DNA from: Prolixibacteraceae bacterium
Lineage (GTDB): Bacteria; Bacteroidota; Bacteroidia; Bacteroidales; Prolixibacteraceae
Reading direction: 5' to 3'
DNA: 51,844 nucleotides
Assembly: GCA_019459525.1 (NCBI GenBank)
Contig: JAIBEY010000024.1
Location: 1 to 51,844, forward strand
In this document: positions 17,673 to 26,360 of the stretch, in pieces
Layout: each line of letters opens with the position of its first letter
Position numbering within the stretch: the stretch's first letter is position 1
Translations under genes and position numbers: made by a program
Notes under the pieces: generated by a model
The model's input: the letters and a program-made list of their open reading frames with translations, nothing else
The model's database searches: none
Told to the model about the DNA's origin: nothing

Positions 17673-19997
17673 ATGGTTTGGGTCCGGCTTTTAGGTACGT
17701 TTATTCTTTGGAGTATGCTTTCAGGAGCATTTGCCCAGTCCAAATATACCTTGAGCGGAACAATATCGGATGTTTCGAGTGGTGAAGACCTGACCGGAGC
17801 GGTTCTTTCGGTTCAAAATACCAACTACTCCACGATTTGCAATTCGTACGGCTTTTATTCCATTACGATCCCTGAAGGAGATTACCACATTTCCGTACGG
17901 CTTATCGGTTACGAAAACCAATTGGTACCCGTTCAGCTTCGCGCCAACCAGCTTATTAATTTCAAGATGAAAGAAATCAGCTACGAACTGGATAATATTG
18001 AGGTTCGGGGAGAAAGGGCTGACCAGAATATTACTTCGCTTGAAATGGGTAGCGTAAAAATTAACCCGAAACAGATCGAAAGTATTCCCGTATTTTTTGG
18101 CGAACGCGACCTGATTAAAACCATGCAGTTGATGCCCGGCGTAAAGCAGGCCGGTGAAGGAAACGCTGGTTTTTATGTACGAGGCGGTGGTTTGGATCAA
18201 AACCTGATTTTGCTCGATGAAGCGCCGGTTTATAACGCCTCCCACCTGCTGGGTTTTTTCTCGGTCTTTAATTCGGAGGCTATTCGCGACGCCAACCTGA
18301 TGAAAGGATCGATTCCGGCGGAATATGGCGGTCGCGCTTCCTCTGTTTTGGACATCCGCATGAAAGAAGGAAACCTGAAAGATTACCAGACAACTGGCAA
18401 TGTGGGTTTGATTTCGTCGAACCTGAGCCTGGAGGGGCCGATAAAAGAAGACGTGAGTTCGTTTATGCTGAGCGGGCGCCGAACTTATGCCGATTTATTT
18501 CTGCAACTGGCTCCTGATAAGGATTTACGCGATGCCCAGCTTTATTTTTACGATCTTAACCTAAAAACCAATTTTAAGCTGAATGAAACGAACAGGTTAT
18601 TTGTTTCGGGTTATTTAGGGCACGATAAATTTCGAATGCAGGATCAGTTCGGCTTCGATTGGGGGAGCAAAACGGCTACCATCAGGCTAAACCACACGTT
18701 TAACGAAAAATTGTTTTCGAACAGTTCTTTTATTTATAGCGACTATTCGTACCAAATTGATATTGAAGGGAATAATGATGTAATACTGGGTTCGCGCATT
18801 CAGGATTTTAACCTGAAGCAGGATTTTAGCTGGTACTTAAATGCCCGGAATACGTTAAAATTCGGAGGAAACCTGATCTTTCATAAAATTGTTCCCGGCG
18901 AAATTGAGGCGGCTCCCGAAAGCGTTTACAGTTCGCTGGCAGTGCGGCCACGGCGGGCTTTTGAGAGTTCGCTGTATGTATCAAACAGCCAGCAGGTTTC
19001 CAAACGGTTTCAGGTTTATTACGGCCTGAGGCTTGCCCTGTTTTCGAATGTTGGTCCGGGTGATTTCCACCAGTTCGACGAAGATGGTAATTGGGTAGAA
19101 ACCATTAGCTACGACTATTTCAAGTGGGTAAAAACGCAGGGTGGCCCCGAACCCCGTTTGGCCCTGAACTACCAGTTTAACACACAATCCTCGGTAAAAG
19201 CTTCGTACAACCGCATTTACCAGTTCATTCATTTGTTATCCAATTCAACGTCTTCAACTCCAACTGATGTTTGGCTTCCAAGCAGCGACTACGTGAAACC
19301 ACAGCTTTCCGATCAGTGGTCGCTGGGTTATTTCAGGAACAGTAAAAAGAATCTGATTGAAACTTCGGTAGAAATTTATTATAAAAACCTGCAAAACCAG
19401 ATTGATTACAAAAATGGAGCCGACCTCATTTTTAATTCGACAGTTGAAGCCGAACTGGTTTTTGGGCGTGGCTGGGCCTACGGAACCGAATTTCTGATAA
19501 AAAAGAACTACGGCAAACTAACCGGCTGGCTGGGTTATACCTGGTCAAAAACCATGCGCCAGTTTGAACAGATCAACGAGGGCAAAGCCTTTCCGGCTCG
19601 ACAAGACCGTCGGCACGATGTGTCGGTAGTTGCCATGTATGATTTGAGCCGTAAGTTAAAAATATCGGCAGCCTGGGTGTATAATACCGGAAATGCTGTA
19701 ACTTTCCCGAATGGCAAATATGTGATTGACGGAAAAGTAATTGGTTATTATACGCAGCGTAATGGTTACCGGATGCCCGACTACCACCGGCTTGATCTGG
19801 GCTTGACCTGGATACGCAAACAAACGGCTAAATTTGAGTCGAGCTGGAATTTTTCGGTTTATAATGCCTACGGAAGGGAAAATGCTTATTTTATTTCTTT
19901 CAGGCAAAGTGAAAAAGACCCGGAACAAACTGAAGCGGTACAAATCTCGTTATTTAAGCTCATTCCGTCAGTTAGTTATAAATTTAAATTTAAGTAA
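17673..19997 (+). CDS. TonB-dependent receptor with N-terminal carboxypeptidase-regulatory-like domain
   Basis: A 774-residue outer membrane receptor. A signal peptide ends near residue 22 (GAFAQ). Residues about 25-105 form the carboxypeptidase D regulatory-like domain (YTLSGTISDVSSGEDLTGAV). The plug domain follows at about 110-230 (MQLMPGVKQAGEGNAGFYVRGGGLDQNLILLDE, written here as conserved landmarks) and then the barrel, with a terminal strand LIPSVSYKFKFK. A DUF4249 lipoprotein gene follows after 3 bases, the usual partner in place of SusD. A near-consensus -7 box (TACTTTAG, 17647-17654) lies upstream. Substrate unknown. Confidence 0.92.
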   Translation: MVWVRLLGTFILWSMLSGAFAQSKYTLSGTISDVSSGEDLTGAVLSVQNTNYSTICNSYGFYSITIPEGDYHISVRLIGYENQLVPVQLRANQLINFKMKEISYELDNIEVRGERADQNITSLEMGSVKINPKQIESIPVFFGERDLIKTMQLMPGVKQAGEGNAGFYVRGGGLDQNLILLDEAPVYNASHLLGFFSVFNSEAIRDANLMKGSIPAEYGGRASSVLDIRMKEGNLKDYQTTGNVGLISSNLSLEGPIKEDVSSFMLSGRRTYADLFLQLAPDKDLRDAQLYFYDLNLKTNFKLNETNRLFVSGYLGHDKFRMQDQFGFDWGSKTATIRLNHTFNEKLFSNSSFIYSDYSYQIDIEGNNDVILGSRIQDFNLKQDFSWYLNARNTLKFGGNLIFHKIVPGEIEAAPESVYSSLAVRPRRAFESSLYVSNSQQVSKRFQVYYGLRLALFSNVGPGDFHQFDEDGNWVETISYDYFKWVKTQGGPEPRLALNYQFNTQSSVKASYNRIYQFIHLLSNSTSSTPTDVWLPSSDYVKPQLSDQWSLGYFRNSKKNLIETSVEIYYKNLQNQIDYKNGADLIFNSTVEAELVFGRGWAYGTEFLIKKNYGKLTGWLGYTWSKTMRQFEQINEGKAFPARQDRRHDVSVVAMYDLSRKLKISAAWVYNTGNAVTFPNGKYVIDGKVIGYYTQRNGYRMPDYHRLDLGLTWIRKQTAKFESSWNFSVYNAYGRENAYFISFRQSEKDPEQTEAVQISLFKLIPSVSYKFKFK

Positions 19998-20000
19998 ACG

Positions 20001-20816
20001 TTGAAACTTAAGCTCTGCATAACCATTCTTTCAATAGCATTTTTTGTGCTGAATTCGTGCGAAAAGGTTATTGAATTTGACTTGTCGGAAGCCAAAGAAG
20101 CCCTTGTTATTGAAGCCAATATCACCAACAACAAGGCTCCGTTTACGGTACTTATTTCTAAAACATCGCCCTATTTTGGAGATCAAACCGACAATCAGGT
20201 TTCGGGAGCCAAAGTAAGTATCTACTCCGATCATGGTACTCCCAGATATTTTACCGAAGTATCAGCTGGTGTGTATAAACTGGAAAAAACCAATGCAGTT
20301 GACGGATATTGGTACAACATTGATGTGGAATATGAAGGAGTTACCTATTCTGCACGTTCGTTTATGAATGAACCGGTTCCGATTGTAGATATGGGCATTT
20401 CGTATTTCGATGGGTTTGGGTTTTTCGATAGCGGATACAAGCTCAACTGTTACATTCGGGATCCGGCCAATAAAGAAAACTTCTACCGGCTGAAATACTA
20501 TGTAAATGGTAAACTTAACGATAGCGAAATTTCACTTTATACCGATAAACTTTTTGATGGAATGGTAATCGGACTGGGACAAAGATCCATGGTTTTTCAG
20601 GAAACGGATACGCTCATTGTTGAAATACAGTCGATCGACGAAGCTGTTTATGATTATTTCTCGACTCTGGAAACCATTTCAGGCAATGTAATGGAACAAA
20701 CAGCATCGCCCGCCAATCCAATCAGCAATTTCAACAATGGCGCTCTTGGATATTTTTCGGCATATTCGTTCGACCGGAGAACGGTGGTTATCAAAGATTT
20801 TTTAAGCGGGAAATAA
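20001..20816 (+). CDS. DUF4249 surface-type lipoprotein paired with the TonB receptor
   Basis: A 271-residue lipoprotein starting at TTG (20001), 3 bases after the receptor's stop codon. The lipobox is FVLNSC, cleaved before Cys19. Typical DUF4249 features are CEKVIEFDL right after the lipid anchor, ALVIEANITNNKAPFTVLISKT, and a late NPISNFNNGALGYFSAYS motif. Such proteins commonly follow receptors of this class and presumably help capture or gate the substrate at the surface. No downstream enzyme reveals the substrate. Confidence 0.88.
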   Translation: MKLKLCITILSIAFFVLNSCEKVIEFDLSEAKEALVIEANITNNKAPFTVLISKTSPYFGDQTDNQVSGAKVSIYSDHGTPRYFTEVSAGVYKLEKTNAVDGYWYNIDVEYEGVTYSARSFMNEPVPIVDMGISYFDGFGFFDSGYKLNCYIRDPANKENFYRLKYYVNGKLNDSEISLYTDKLFDGMVIGLGQRSMVFQETDTLIVEIQSIDEAVYDYFSTLETISGNVMEQTASPANPISNFNNGALGYFSAYSFDRRTVVIKDFLSGK

Positions 20817-20881
20817 AGCTTCAGTATTTTGAGATTCAGAAAAAATAATTTTTACGGCAGTTTATTCAGAGTGTCTGTCTC

Positions 20882-20917
20882 AAAAAAAGAAAGCAACTTG
20901 AAATTCAAATTGCTTTC
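20882..20917 (-). terminator. Rho-independent terminator of the modular T9SS gene
   Basis: On the minus strand a 14-bp stem (20889-20917; GAAAGCAATTTGAA against TTCAAGTTGCTTTC, with one wobble) is followed directly by seven T (20882-20888). It lies about 30 bases beyond the stop codon of the gene ending at 20947. Confidence 0.85.
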
Positions 20918-20946
20918 CGGACGATAAAATGAAATGTGACACTTAT

Positions 20947-22617
20947 TTAATTGATGATTAGCTTCTGGATGATAATCTCGGCCCCCAATGTTGATTTAAC
21001 CAAATAGGTACCAGGCGATTGCTTCCCAATAGTAAATTCTTCAGAGATACGATCAATTTTCCGGCCGGCAATTTTTCTTCCGGCAATATCTGTTATTTCA
21101 ATCATACTGCCATCTTCGGGCAATTGCTGAAAACGAACTGTAAATCTGGTACTGGCAGGGTTTGGAAACACTTCTACTTCAACTGATGTTCGGATGTCTT
21201 TTGCTGAAGTTGTTAATTTATTTGCTTTTAATAAAACACTTGCATATTCTTCATACCTCAATTCACCTTCATGTATTTCCGGCAAAACAGCCAACTGATC
21301 ACCAGTGAGTGCATTCCACCGGTAAATCTGAATCGGATTTCCTGTTATAAAACCGATATCATTCATTTCATCTGCTGATGTGACGATGAGACTGGCTAAG
21401 TCTTTCGAAAAATGGTCAGCAGTTAATTTTAAACTACCCACACACTTGTTTCCGTCAAAGGCAGCCAGTTCGTCGCCTACCGAAAATCCGGATTCTGCAA
21501 GCCAGGCCCAATTGATATTCATATGATCAGAACCATTTCCGGTATAATTGCTGCCGAAAAATTGCGTTTTCGCTGGTTCTGCAACTGAAACAGCCGATTT
21601 AATGTAGCTTTTCTGTATGGTCAGAACTGCATCGGCACTCATACTTATCTTATAGCCTTTACCCGGAATAAAATTGCCAATACTATTTTTCCATACCCCT
21701 TTAACCTTCTCAATGGTATATCCTTTTTCATCCTGAACTTTAAGCAGTTTTTTCTGATCAATCAATACCTGAACTACGCTCATCGCATTTACAACGTCCG
21801 TTCTCGGATAAGAAATAAAATTCCATCCTTTCTTTAAGGGAATATCAAGAGGAAGTACAACGGGTTTTCCGGTAATTTGGAATTGCGTATTTGCATTTAC
21901 ACTGATGCTGTAACCTTCTGTTTGTGCTATTGATCCAATTTTGTTGATCCATGCACCATTCAGATATTCAAAAGAGTTTCCAGCTTCATCCAGCACTTTA
22001 ACCAATGCACCCTGATCACAAAGCGATTTTAAAACGATGCCCATATTAGGGTTCGAAGGAACCACATTGGCAGAAAAAAAGTTAGTCCCTTTCAGGAGTT
22101 GTATCGTTTGGGTGTATTCGGTATAACTTACAATTTCAACAACGGCAGTTGCCCCCGTAGCAAATTTTCCATCTGTTAACCAAGACGACAAATCGTTTCG
22201 GTATTTAACCGCTTTTGCCAACAACTCTTTTTGGTTTTTACTATCCCAAATTTTAAACAAGATGGTATCATTCACGATAAATCCGTTGTTCGAACCATCA
22301 CTTTCAGAAGCCTTAATACTAACAAAAGTTGAACTGACAGAAGTGTTAATCGCTTGTTGCAGTGTAGAAGCACCCACGCAAAACGGTCCGTTGAAGACAG
22401 CAATTTCGTCTCCCACTCCAAGAGGAAGACCGTCAAGAATAGCCGAGATTACAACAAAATTCATATGATTCTGTCCGTTTTCGCCTTCCCAAACCGTAGT
22501 GAAATGTTCCGCCGTTGTAGATTGAGCATTTACTGCTGCAAAACCAAATAACATAAAAATGAATAGAAGAAAAAGTTGTCTGATTGAACTTGCCGATTTT
22601 CTGTAAAATCTTTTCAT
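20947..22617 (-). CDS. T9SS-sorted secreted protein built of two duplicated modules (A-B-B'-A')
   Basis: A 556-residue secreted protein. A signal peptide ends near residue 31 (AAVNAQ). Module A (about 35-135: QNHMNFVV, VGDEIAVFNGPFCVGAS) returns as A' (about 348-450: SDHMNINW, VGDELAAFDGNKCVGSL). Module B (about 190-255: LVKVLDEAGNSFEYLNGAW, IGSIAQTEGYSISVNA) returns as B' (about 275-332: LLKVQDEKGYTIEKVKGVW, IGNFIPGKGYKISMSA). A T9SS type A sorting domain ends it (VEVFPNPASTRFTVRF onward). No enzymatic motif is visible; a structural or binding role outside the cell is likely. Confidence 0.85.
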   Translation of the reverse strand: MKRFYRKSASSIRQLFLLFIFMLFGFAAVNAQSTTAEHFTTVWEGENGQNHMNFVVISAILDGLPLGVGDEIAVFNGPFCVGASTLQQAINTSVSSTFVSIKASESDGSNNGFIVNDTILFKIWDSKNQKELLAKAVKYRNDLSSWLTDGKFATGATAVVEIVSYTEYTQTIQLLKGTNFFSANVVPSNPNMGIVLKSLCDQGALVKVLDEAGNSFEYLNGAWINKIGSIAQTEGYSISVNANTQFQITGKPVVLPLDIPLKKGWNFISYPRTDVVNAMSVVQVLIDQKKLLKVQDEKGYTIEKVKGVWKNSIGNFIPGKGYKISMSADAVLTIQKSYIKSAVSVAEPAKTQFFGSNYTGNGSDHMNINWAWLAESGFSVGDELAAFDGNKCVGSLKLTADHFSKDLASLIVTSADEMNDIGFITGNPIQIYRWNALTGDQLAVLPEIHEGELRYEEYASVLLKANKLTTSAKDIRTSVEVEVFPNPASTRFTVRFQQLPEDGSMIEITDIAGRKIAGRKIDRISEEFTIGKQSPGTYLVKSTLGAEIIIQKLIIN

Positions 22618-22957
22618 TCGGGTTTTATTTTAATTAATAATCAGTGAATAATTGTATCCCTTACTAAAATCTCCACCAAACTTATTCTCCGAATTATTTA
22701 TTCTCCAATTACTTGCCAGCAATCAGAAACAACAATTATTCTTCGATGAGAATAAAAAAAATCCATTTCAAACGGAATACCAATATTCAATTACTTTTCA
22801 AAATAAAACCAAATTCGACATTAACACACTAATAATGAGTTATTTATTTCAGATATAAATTTCGATACTAAAATCCGGATAATTCTGGCAGCATCGCTTA
22901 GGATGTTTTCAATAGTCAAAATCACACACTTGTGCTACTTTTCAGGTCTGGTTGCAA
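22618..22957. other. AT-rich intergenic stretch with no recognisable feature
   Basis: This 340-base gap separates the end of the AraC-type gene from the start of the T9SS gene, both minus strand. A 68-codon open frame on the plus strand (22652-22858) has no start context and a low-complexity, AT-driven composition, so I do not call it. No exact TAnnTTTG box or strong hairpin was found. Confidence 0.5.
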
Positions 22958-23827
22958 TCAATTTTTGCCAACAACTCTTTTTCGGTAATTCCGGGGAGAT
23001 AAACCTATTTTTTTCTGAAAGTCTTTCGAAAAATAATACGGGTCGGAATAACCCATCATAAACGATATTTCCTTGATCTTAAATTTACTGAAGTCGAGAT
23101 ACTCGCACGATTTGCTAATTTTGAGGTGCGAGAAATAGCTCAAAGGGCTATATCCGGTCTTCTTCCTGAAAATAGTGGTCAGGTATGAAGGTGAATAACC
23201 GGCTTCATCGGCAATTTCATTCAGGTTCAGTTTTTTATCCAGGTTTTGTTCCATAAATTGAATGGCGCGGGTAATTCCAGGATTTTGTTCTTCCATAAAA
23301 TCGTCACTCGTTTTACTGGCATAAATAAAAGTTGCCAATAAATGCCCGAAAGTCAGGTTGATGTATTTGTAGTTGGCATTATAAAAACCTTTGGTCAGGT
23401 TATTAAAAAGTTCGTCGAAAAGCATAATCCGGTTCGCTACCATATTGTTGGCAGAGGGAATAATATCCCGCACCACCGTAAAGTCCTTTTCCATGATTTT
23501 ACTTTTCTCTCCATTGAATTTACAGGTGTAAAAAACAGATGGGTCGGTTTCATTGGTTTGAACCTTAAATACAAATCCCTCAGGAATAATAAAATACTGG
23601 TTTTGCCTGAACGGAACCATATCGTTGGCAATCTGCAAAATACCTCCTCCTTTGGTACAAAAAATCAATAAATGGTCGTCCAACCTGATGTTTTCCGACC
23701 AAAGCGTTTCCTTTTTAATCAAAATTTCAGCTAACTCACACAAATACAAATCTTTGGTTAAGGGGTTGCTTTGCTGCTCTGCAACAATGTATGGAGGGAC
23801 TTTGAAAAATCGCTTTTTAATAATCAT
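22958..23827 (-). CDS. AraC-family transcriptional regulator
   Basis: A 289-residue regulator. Residues 1-165 form a cupin-like AraC ligand domain (ILQIANDMVPFRQNQYFIIPEGF). Residues about 188-289 carry the double helix-turn-helix (LNLNEIADEAGYSPSYLTTIFRKKTGYSP and, in the second half, EISFMMGYSDPYYFSKDFQKK). It is divergent from the corrinoid methyltransferase operon with only 122 bases between, so it is the obvious candidate regulator. The ligand could be the methyl donor. An intact sensor domain and divergent layout are seen; the regulatory link is inferred. Confidence 0.9.
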   Translation of the reverse strand: MIIKKRFFKVPPYIVAEQQSNPLTKDLYLCELAEILIKKETLWSENIRLDDHLLIFCTKGGGILQIANDMVPFRQNQYFIIPEGFVFKVQTNETDPSVFYTCKFNGEKSKIMEKDFTVVRDIIPSANNMVANRIMLFDELFNNLTKGFYNANYKYINLTFGHLLATFIYASKTSDDFMEEQNPGITRAIQFMEQNLDKKLNLNEIADEAGYSPSYLTTIFRKKTGYSPLSYFSHLKISKSCEYLDFSKFKIKEISFMMGYSDPYYFSKDFQKKIGLSPRNYRKRVVGKN

Positions 23828-23949
23828 AGCAAAAGGAATTGGTGCATCAAAAAAAGTAATATTTTACATCTTTATCAAAGAAAATACTATTTTTTACTGC
23901 CAGGTTAGCCTATACATTTACCTACTCAAATTCCTTAAACGATTAACCC

Positions 23950-24618
23950 ATGAACGAATTATTAACTAAACTTTCTGAATGTATTGAATTTGGAAAGATT
24001 AATATGGCTTCACCATACCCGCCTAATATGAAAGGACAGGAAGGTGCCGATGAAATTACCCGCAAAGCCTTGGAAGAAGGTGTAAATCCGCAAGATATTC
24101 TGTCCCTCGGATTAATGCCGGGAATGGAACGGATTGGTGTTAAATTCCGCGAAAATAAAGTTTTTGTTCCCCAGGTTTTAATGTCGGCTAAAGCCATGAG
24201 CACTGCCATGTTGCACCTGAAACCGCATTTTTTATCAGGAGCTGCCAAACAAAAAGGGACATTCATCATTGGTACCGTATTGGGCGACTTGCACGATATT
24301 GGCAAAAACCTGGTGGGAATGATGGTTGAAGGAAACGGCTACAAAGTAATCGACCTTGGAACCGATGTAAATTCCGAAAAGTTTATTGACGCCGCCAAAG
24401 AAAATCCCGATGCAGTTATTGGATTGTCGGCCTTGCTTACAACCACCATGGTGAATATGGAAAAAATTGCCAGGGACATCAAGGAGGCAGTTCCGGGAAC
24501 GTTGGTTACTATCGGGGGCGCTCCGGTAAATAATGATTTCTGTGCCAGAATTGGTGCCGACCATTATTCTCCCGACCCGCAAGGTGTGGTTGAATTCCTG
24601 AATACCAAATTTGCCTAA
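23950..24618 (+). CDS. Methyltransferase cognate corrinoid protein (MtaC/MtbC/MetH-cobalamin-domain type)
   Basis: A 222-residue corrinoid carrier. The N-terminal helical cap domain spans about residues 1-95 (PQDILSLGLMPGMERIGVKF, PQVLMSAKAM). The B12-binding Rossmann domain follows, with the base-off/His-on signature D113-x-H115-x-x-G118 (GDLHDIGKN), S160-x-L162 and G189-G190. It would shuttle a methyl group between two methyltransferases via Co(I)/methyl-Co(III). It is the first gene of the operon, followed by a UroD-type methyltransferase, a homocysteine methyltransferase-like protein and a MetH-type activation domain, which together make a complete corrinoid cycle. Confidence 0.95.
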   Translation: MNELLTKLSECIEFGKINMASPYPPNMKGQEGADEITRKALEEGVNPQDILSLGLMPGMERIGVKFRENKVFVPQVLMSAKAMSTAMLHLKPHFLSGAAKQKGTFIIGTVLGDLHDIGKNLVGMMVEGNGYKVIDLGTDVNSEKFIDAAKENPDAVIGLSALLTTTMVNMEKIARDIKEAVPGTLVTIGGAPVNNDFCARIGADHYSPDPQGVVEFLNTKFA

Positions 24619-24652
24619 GCCATTTTCTGGCCTGAATTTATACGATAACATT

Positions 24653-26272
24653 ATGAACGGACTTTCATTAATTAAACAGGCCATCCGGCTCGAACCCGTT
24701 GAGCGCGTTCCATGGGTGCCATTTGTGGGTGTTCATGGCGGATATTTAATTGGGGTTGATGCCGAGCAGTACCTGAAATCGGCACCCAACATGATTGCAG
24801 GACTGACCAAGGCCATTGAGTTGTATAAACCTGACGGCATTCCGGTTAGTTTCGATTTACAGCTCGAAGCCGAAATATTGGGCTGTAAACTCAATTGGGC
24901 CAAAGAAAATCCACCTGCTGTTGTTACACATCCGTTGTTGGAAGGAGTTTTGCTCAGTTCGTTAAAAGTGCCAACAGCCAACGATGGCCGAATTCCAATT
25001 GTTTTAGAAACCACACGGACTCTGCGTACTCAGAATCCCGAAATTGCCTTATACGGACTGATAACCGGTCCGTTTACGCTGGCATTGCACTTGTTGGGTA
25101 CCGAAATTTTCATGAAACTGTTCGAAGACCCGGAATATGTAATGGAAGTCATGGACTTCTGCACCAAAGTTGCCATCAGCTATTCGGAAATGCTGCTGGA
25201 TGCCGGATGCGATGTAATTGCCGTGGTTGACCCAATGACCAGCCAGATTGACCCGGCTTCGTTCGAAACGTATGTAACTCCTTACGTTTCACAAATTTTC
25301 GATTTCATCAGGCAAAAAGAAAAACTGAGTTCATTCTTTGTTTGCGGGCACGCACAGCAAAACATCGAAGCCATGTGCGATTGCCATCCGGATAACATCT
25401 CGATTGACGAAAATATACCGCTCGATTTTGTAAAAGAAATAGCCCTTTCGAAGAAAATAAGCTTCGGCGGAAACCTGAAACTAACCGTAGTTTTACTCAT
25501 GGGCGATCCTGATGATTGCAAACATGACGCGCTTTCGTGCCTCGATTTGGGCGGAAATAGGGGCTTTATTTTAGCTCCCGGCTGCGATTTACCCATGCAA
25601 ACACCGGTTGAAAATATTCAGGCCGTTTCGGAGTTGGTTTTTAGTCGGTATCTTCAGGATATTGCCCGAAACCTGGATAAAAAGGAGAGTAAGCTGGATA
25701 TCCTGAACATGAAAGATTATGGCCAATCAGACAAAGTTATCGTTGATATTATTACGCTCGATTCCGAATCCTGCGCCCCTTGCCAGTACATGGTTGAAGC
25801 GGTAAAACGGGTAGCTCCGCATTTTGAAGGTGTGGTGGAATGGCGCGAACACCCGATCAAAAAGATGGAAGCAGTTTCCTTCATGTCATCGCTGATGGTG
25901 AAGAATATCCCGACCATTTGCATTGATGGAAAAATCGTATTTGTTTCTCAGATTCCGCCGCAAAACCTGCTGATAGAAGCTATCCAGAAACGGATCAACG
26001 AAAAACTGAAACTGAAAATCAAGTCGAAACGCAGTGAAGTGCTGATTTTTGGAGAAACCGAGCAGGAATGTAAAGAAGTAACCAAACGTGTAAAACGGGC
26101 TGTTGCCGAATTGGGCAAATCAACCTCTATATCTGTAATTACCGATAAAGCGCAGATGGCTTCTTTCGGCATTAAAAAAGGACCGGCGGTTGTTCTGGTC
26201 AATTATAAGCTGAAGTCAGAAGTACATGTTCCGTCACTCGATGTGATCAAGGAATGGATAAAAGAAATCTAA
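24653..26272 (+). CDS. UroD/MtaA-family methyltransferase fused to two thioredoxin-like domains
   Basis: A 539-residue protein; I chose the ATG at 24653 (MNGLSLIKQAIRLEPVERVP) over an upstream in-frame start lacking family similarity. Residues 1-345 form the uroporphyrinogen decarboxylase-type barrel used by MtaA, MtbA and CmuA. The Zn-ligand region is altered: MtaA has HxC, here it reads FVCGH, keeping Cys231 with a His at 233. The C-terminal Cys311 sits in ILAPGCDLPMQTPVENI. Residues about 360-445 form a thioredoxin-like fold with CAPC at 374-377, and about 455-539 a second thioredoxin-like domain without CxxC. The fusion suggests redox or thiol handling alongside methyl transfer. Confidence 0.88.
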   Translation: MNGLSLIKQAIRLEPVERVPWVPFVGVHGGYLIGVDAEQYLKSAPNMIAGLTKAIELYKPDGIPVSFDLQLEAEILGCKLNWAKENPPAVVTHPLLEGVLLSSLKVPTANDGRIPIVLETTRTLRTQNPEIALYGLITGPFTLALHLLGTEIFMKLFEDPEYVMEVMDFCTKVAISYSEMLLDAGCDVIAVVDPMTSQIDPASFETYVTPYVSQIFDFIRQKEKLSSFFVCGHAQQNIEAMCDCHPDNISIDENIPLDFVKEIALSKKISFGGNLKLTVVLLMGDPDDCKHDALSCLDLGGNRGFILAPGCDLPMQTPVENIQAVSELVFSRYLQDIARNLDKKESKLDILNMKDYGQSDKVIVDIITLDSESCAPCQYMVEAVKRVAPHFEGVVEWREHPIKKMEAVSFMSSLMVKNIPTICIDGKIVFVSQIPPQNLLIEAIQKRINEKLKLKIKSKRSEVLIFGETEQECKEVTKRVKRAVAELGKSTSISVITDKAQMASFGIKKGPAVVLVNYKLKSEVHVPSLDVIKEWIKEI

Positions 26273-26296
26273 AAGTTCGAAGTGAACTAAAGTGTG

Positions 26297-26343
26297 GAGT
26301 GCCTAAAGTTTGTATTATATAAAACGATTAACTTTAGGCACTC
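26297..26343 (+). other. Perfect 14-bp inverted repeat within the methyltransferase operon
   Basis: GAGTGCCTAAAGTT (26297-26310) pairs perfectly with AACTTTAGGCACTC (26330-26343) across a 19-base AT-rich loop. The stem may extend outward through AAAGT/ACTTT with a three-base bulge. It begins 25 bases past the stop of the UroD-fusion gene and ends 17 bases before the next start codon. There is no long T-run, so a role in mRNA processing, stability or partial termination is more likely than full termination. Confidence 0.75.
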
Positions 26344-26360
26344 ACTTTAACACATTTATC

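Noticed and set aside
22652-22858. 68-codon plus-strand frame in the AT-rich gap
   Set aside because: Composition is AT-driven, with no promoter, no start context and no recognisable sequence features.
22213-22982. A 20-base exact match (TTTTGCCAACAACTCTTTTT) at 22213-22232 and 22963-22982
   Set aside because: It lies in coding DNA in two unrelated genes and in different frames; no further copies were noticed and the flanks do not match. Most likely chance helped by low-complexity T runs.
24611-24652. Upstream start for the UroD-fusion gene
   Set aside because: The extra 14 residues do not belong to the family; the ATG at 24653 begins the typical N-terminus.
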